A stretch of 5,305 nt of DNA, taken from the NCBI GenBank assembly GCA_937967285.1, contig CALBSU010000174.1:1-5305 (forward strand), in the 5' to 3' direction. Of this stretch, positions 1 through 5,305 are shown piece by piece. Below the pieces are notes generated by a model. That model was not told the DNA's origin and did not search any database. It saw only the letters and a list, made by a program, of their open reading frames with translations. Each line of letters opens with the position of its first letter. Position 1 is the stretch's first letter. Source of the DNA: an uncultured Acidobacteriota bacterium. GTDB taxonomy: Bacteria > Acidobacteriota > Blastocatellia > RBC074. The translations under genes were made by a program, and so were the position numbers.

Positions 1-1250
<1,250 letters not shown>

Positions 1251-1254
<4 letters not shown>

Positions 1255-2394
1255 CGCGATTGCTCATCGCCTCGCCGTGGGGATCGGCAGCTAATCCGAA
1301 GACGCTCTCGGGATTTCCTTACTATCTCGTCCCGCGCCTGCGCGAACACTTCGACGTCACGGTTGCCGACCGCGACTCGTCGCCGGTCGAATTCTCCCTG
1401 CTCGCACGGCTGCAGCTCAGGATTCAGAAGGCGCTCTCGAATTCGCGACCGCACCGGTTTCCCGGCGCTCGCGACGTGATCGCCAGGTCGTTCTCGGCCT
1501 GGCTGACGCGCGAATCGCGACGCCACCGCCCGGACGCGGTGCTCACCTTCGGTTGCGCTCCGGTCGCATATTACGCCGCCGACGCGCCGGTCTTCCTCTA
1601 CATCGACGCGCTCTATCTGTACAAAGCCCGCGTTTACGGCTGGATCAGCGAAGCTTCTCTGCCGGAGTACGAACTCAAAAGCATGCGCCGCGTCGACGAT
1701 CTCGGACTTGAGAAATGCGCCCGGGCGCTCTTCACATCGGCGACGATCGCGGCCGAGTCCCGCGAGATGTTTCCGAATCACGCATCGAAGATCACTTCCG
1801 TCGGCATCGGCGCGAATCTGGACGAGGAAGTGACGCCGGTCGGCGCGCGCCCATCCGACTCGACTGAAATTCTGTTTATGAGCACCAACTTCGAGCGAAA
1901 GGGCGGCCGGTTCGCGCTTCACCTGCTGCGCACGCTGCAGAGCGTCGTGCCGTCGGTCAGGCTCCACATCGTCGGAGATCGTCCGGATACCGAGGAGACG
2001 AGAGGCGAGAACATCGTCTGGCACGGCTGGATCGACAAGTCCTCGCTCGACGACCTGAACCGGCTGCGGCGGATTCTGGAAGGGATTCATCTGTCGATCC
2101 TGCCGACGCACGGTGATCTCTCGCCGCATTCAATCTGCGAGATGAATGCTCTGGGAATTCCGACCGTCGCGCGGCGTGTTGCCGGCATACCCGATCTGAT
2201 CGAGGATGGAGTTACGGGACGCGTCATCGATGACTGGGACGAGCAGAAGTGGGTCAGCGCCGTCCTCGATGTCCTCGACCGCCTGGATGAATACTCGACG
2301 AACGCGCGGAATCTCTACCTGCGAGAACAGCGCTGGCCGGAGGTGGCCACGCGCATCGCCCGCGAAATCGAGAGCGGAGTGAGGGAGCGTGCCG

Positions 2395-2402
<8 letters not shown>
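1251..2402 (+). CDS. GT4-like glycosyltransferase (GT-B fold, retaining)
   Basis: Predicted cytoplasmic enzyme of 383 residues that transfers a sugar from a nucleotide donor to the growing glycan. The ATG overlaps the preceding stop by 4 bases and has a CGGAGAA ribosome-binding site at 1236-1242, 8 bases upstream. The N-terminal half (from MTRLLIASPWG) is the variable acceptor domain. The C-terminal half carries the family hallmarks: FERKGG (214-219), with the basic residues that usually contact the donor phosphates; HIVGDRP (about 239-245); and HGDLSPHSICEMNALGIP (287-304) followed by VAGIPDLIEDGVTG. The usual E-x7-E motif appears as D289-x7-E297, so the first Glu is replaced by Asp. No signal peptide or membrane segment is visible. 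Sugar and linkage cannot be inferred. The family assignment rests on the C-terminal motifs and is good; the role in this pathway comes from context. Confidence 0.88.
2381..2387 (+). promoter_or_regulatory. Ribosome-binding site deciding the start of the third gene
   Basis: GAGGGAG lies inside the end of the preceding gene. It is 7 bases from the GTG at 2395 but only 1 base from the in-frame GTG at 2389, so it favours 2395 as the start. Seen in sequence; the choice of start is inference. Confidence 0.6.
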
Positions 2403-5217
<2,815 letters not shown>

Positions 5218-5225
<8 letters not shown>

Positions 5226-5305
5226 CGAATCGCGTGACGCCGTGACGGTAGTCACTCCAACATTCCGCCGGCCGCAGGAGGTGGCAGGCCTGTTCGAGAA
5301 TCTGA
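5218..5305 (+). CDS. GT2-type glycosyltransferase, N-terminal fragment cut by window edge
   Basis: An open frame begins at the ATG at 5218, overlaps the preceding stop by 8 bases (ATGAATAA) and runs off the end of the window after 29 codons. After a short polar leader it reads VTVVTPTFRRPQEVAGLFENL, the first beta strand and helix of GT-A-fold family 2 glycosyltransferases (typical pattern VSVVIPTYNR followed by a helix ending in SL). These are inverting enzymes that use nucleotide sugars. No clear ribosome-binding site precedes the ATG, so translation probably depends on coupling to the gene before. Only the nucleotide-binding start is visible; the DxD motif and the catalytic base lie outside, so specificity is unknown and completeness cannot be judged. 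Confidence 0.8.

Overview
The window is a GC-rich (roughly 60-65% by eye), gene-dense piece of a bacterial surface-polysaccharide locus. All five genes lie on the + strand and each overlaps the next by a few bases. The Wzt-type ABC ATPase points to a Gram-negative bacterium that assembles an O-antigen-like glycan in the cytoplasm and exports it by the ABC-transporter route. The sequence does not allow a phylum to be named. There are no RNA genes, insertion sequences, CRISPR arrays, promoters or terminators that I can support.

Layout: (1) positions 1-1254, the polysaccharide-export ATPase (Wzt-like), already open at base 1 with its true start outside the window; it has a nucleotide-binding domain followed by a C-terminal glycan-recognition domain. 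(2) 1251-2402, a GT4-like retaining glycosyltransferase. (3) 2395-3819 and (4) 3816-5225, two intact, adjacent, mutually homologous proteins of about 470 residues that look like GT-B-fold transferases of an unassigned family. They share SWDNL, PQFD, TREEFC and an N-x-(S/A)-S-T block at nearly the same positions. (5) 5218 to the window end, the first 29 codons of a GT2-type glycosyltransferase.

The junctions overlap by 4, 8, 4 and 8 bases (ATGA, GTGACTGA, ATGA, ATGAATAA), which indicates one polycistronic message with translational coupling. The likely scheme is that genes 2-5 add sugars or other groups to a lipid-linked glycan, and gene 1, with a permease (Wzm) presumably encoded upstream, recognises the finished chain and powers its export. 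The order of reactions, the sugars and the activities of genes 3 and 4 cannot be read from the sequence. The tandem pair, in which the second copy has lost the RPHP motif kept by the first, is the least explained part of the window.
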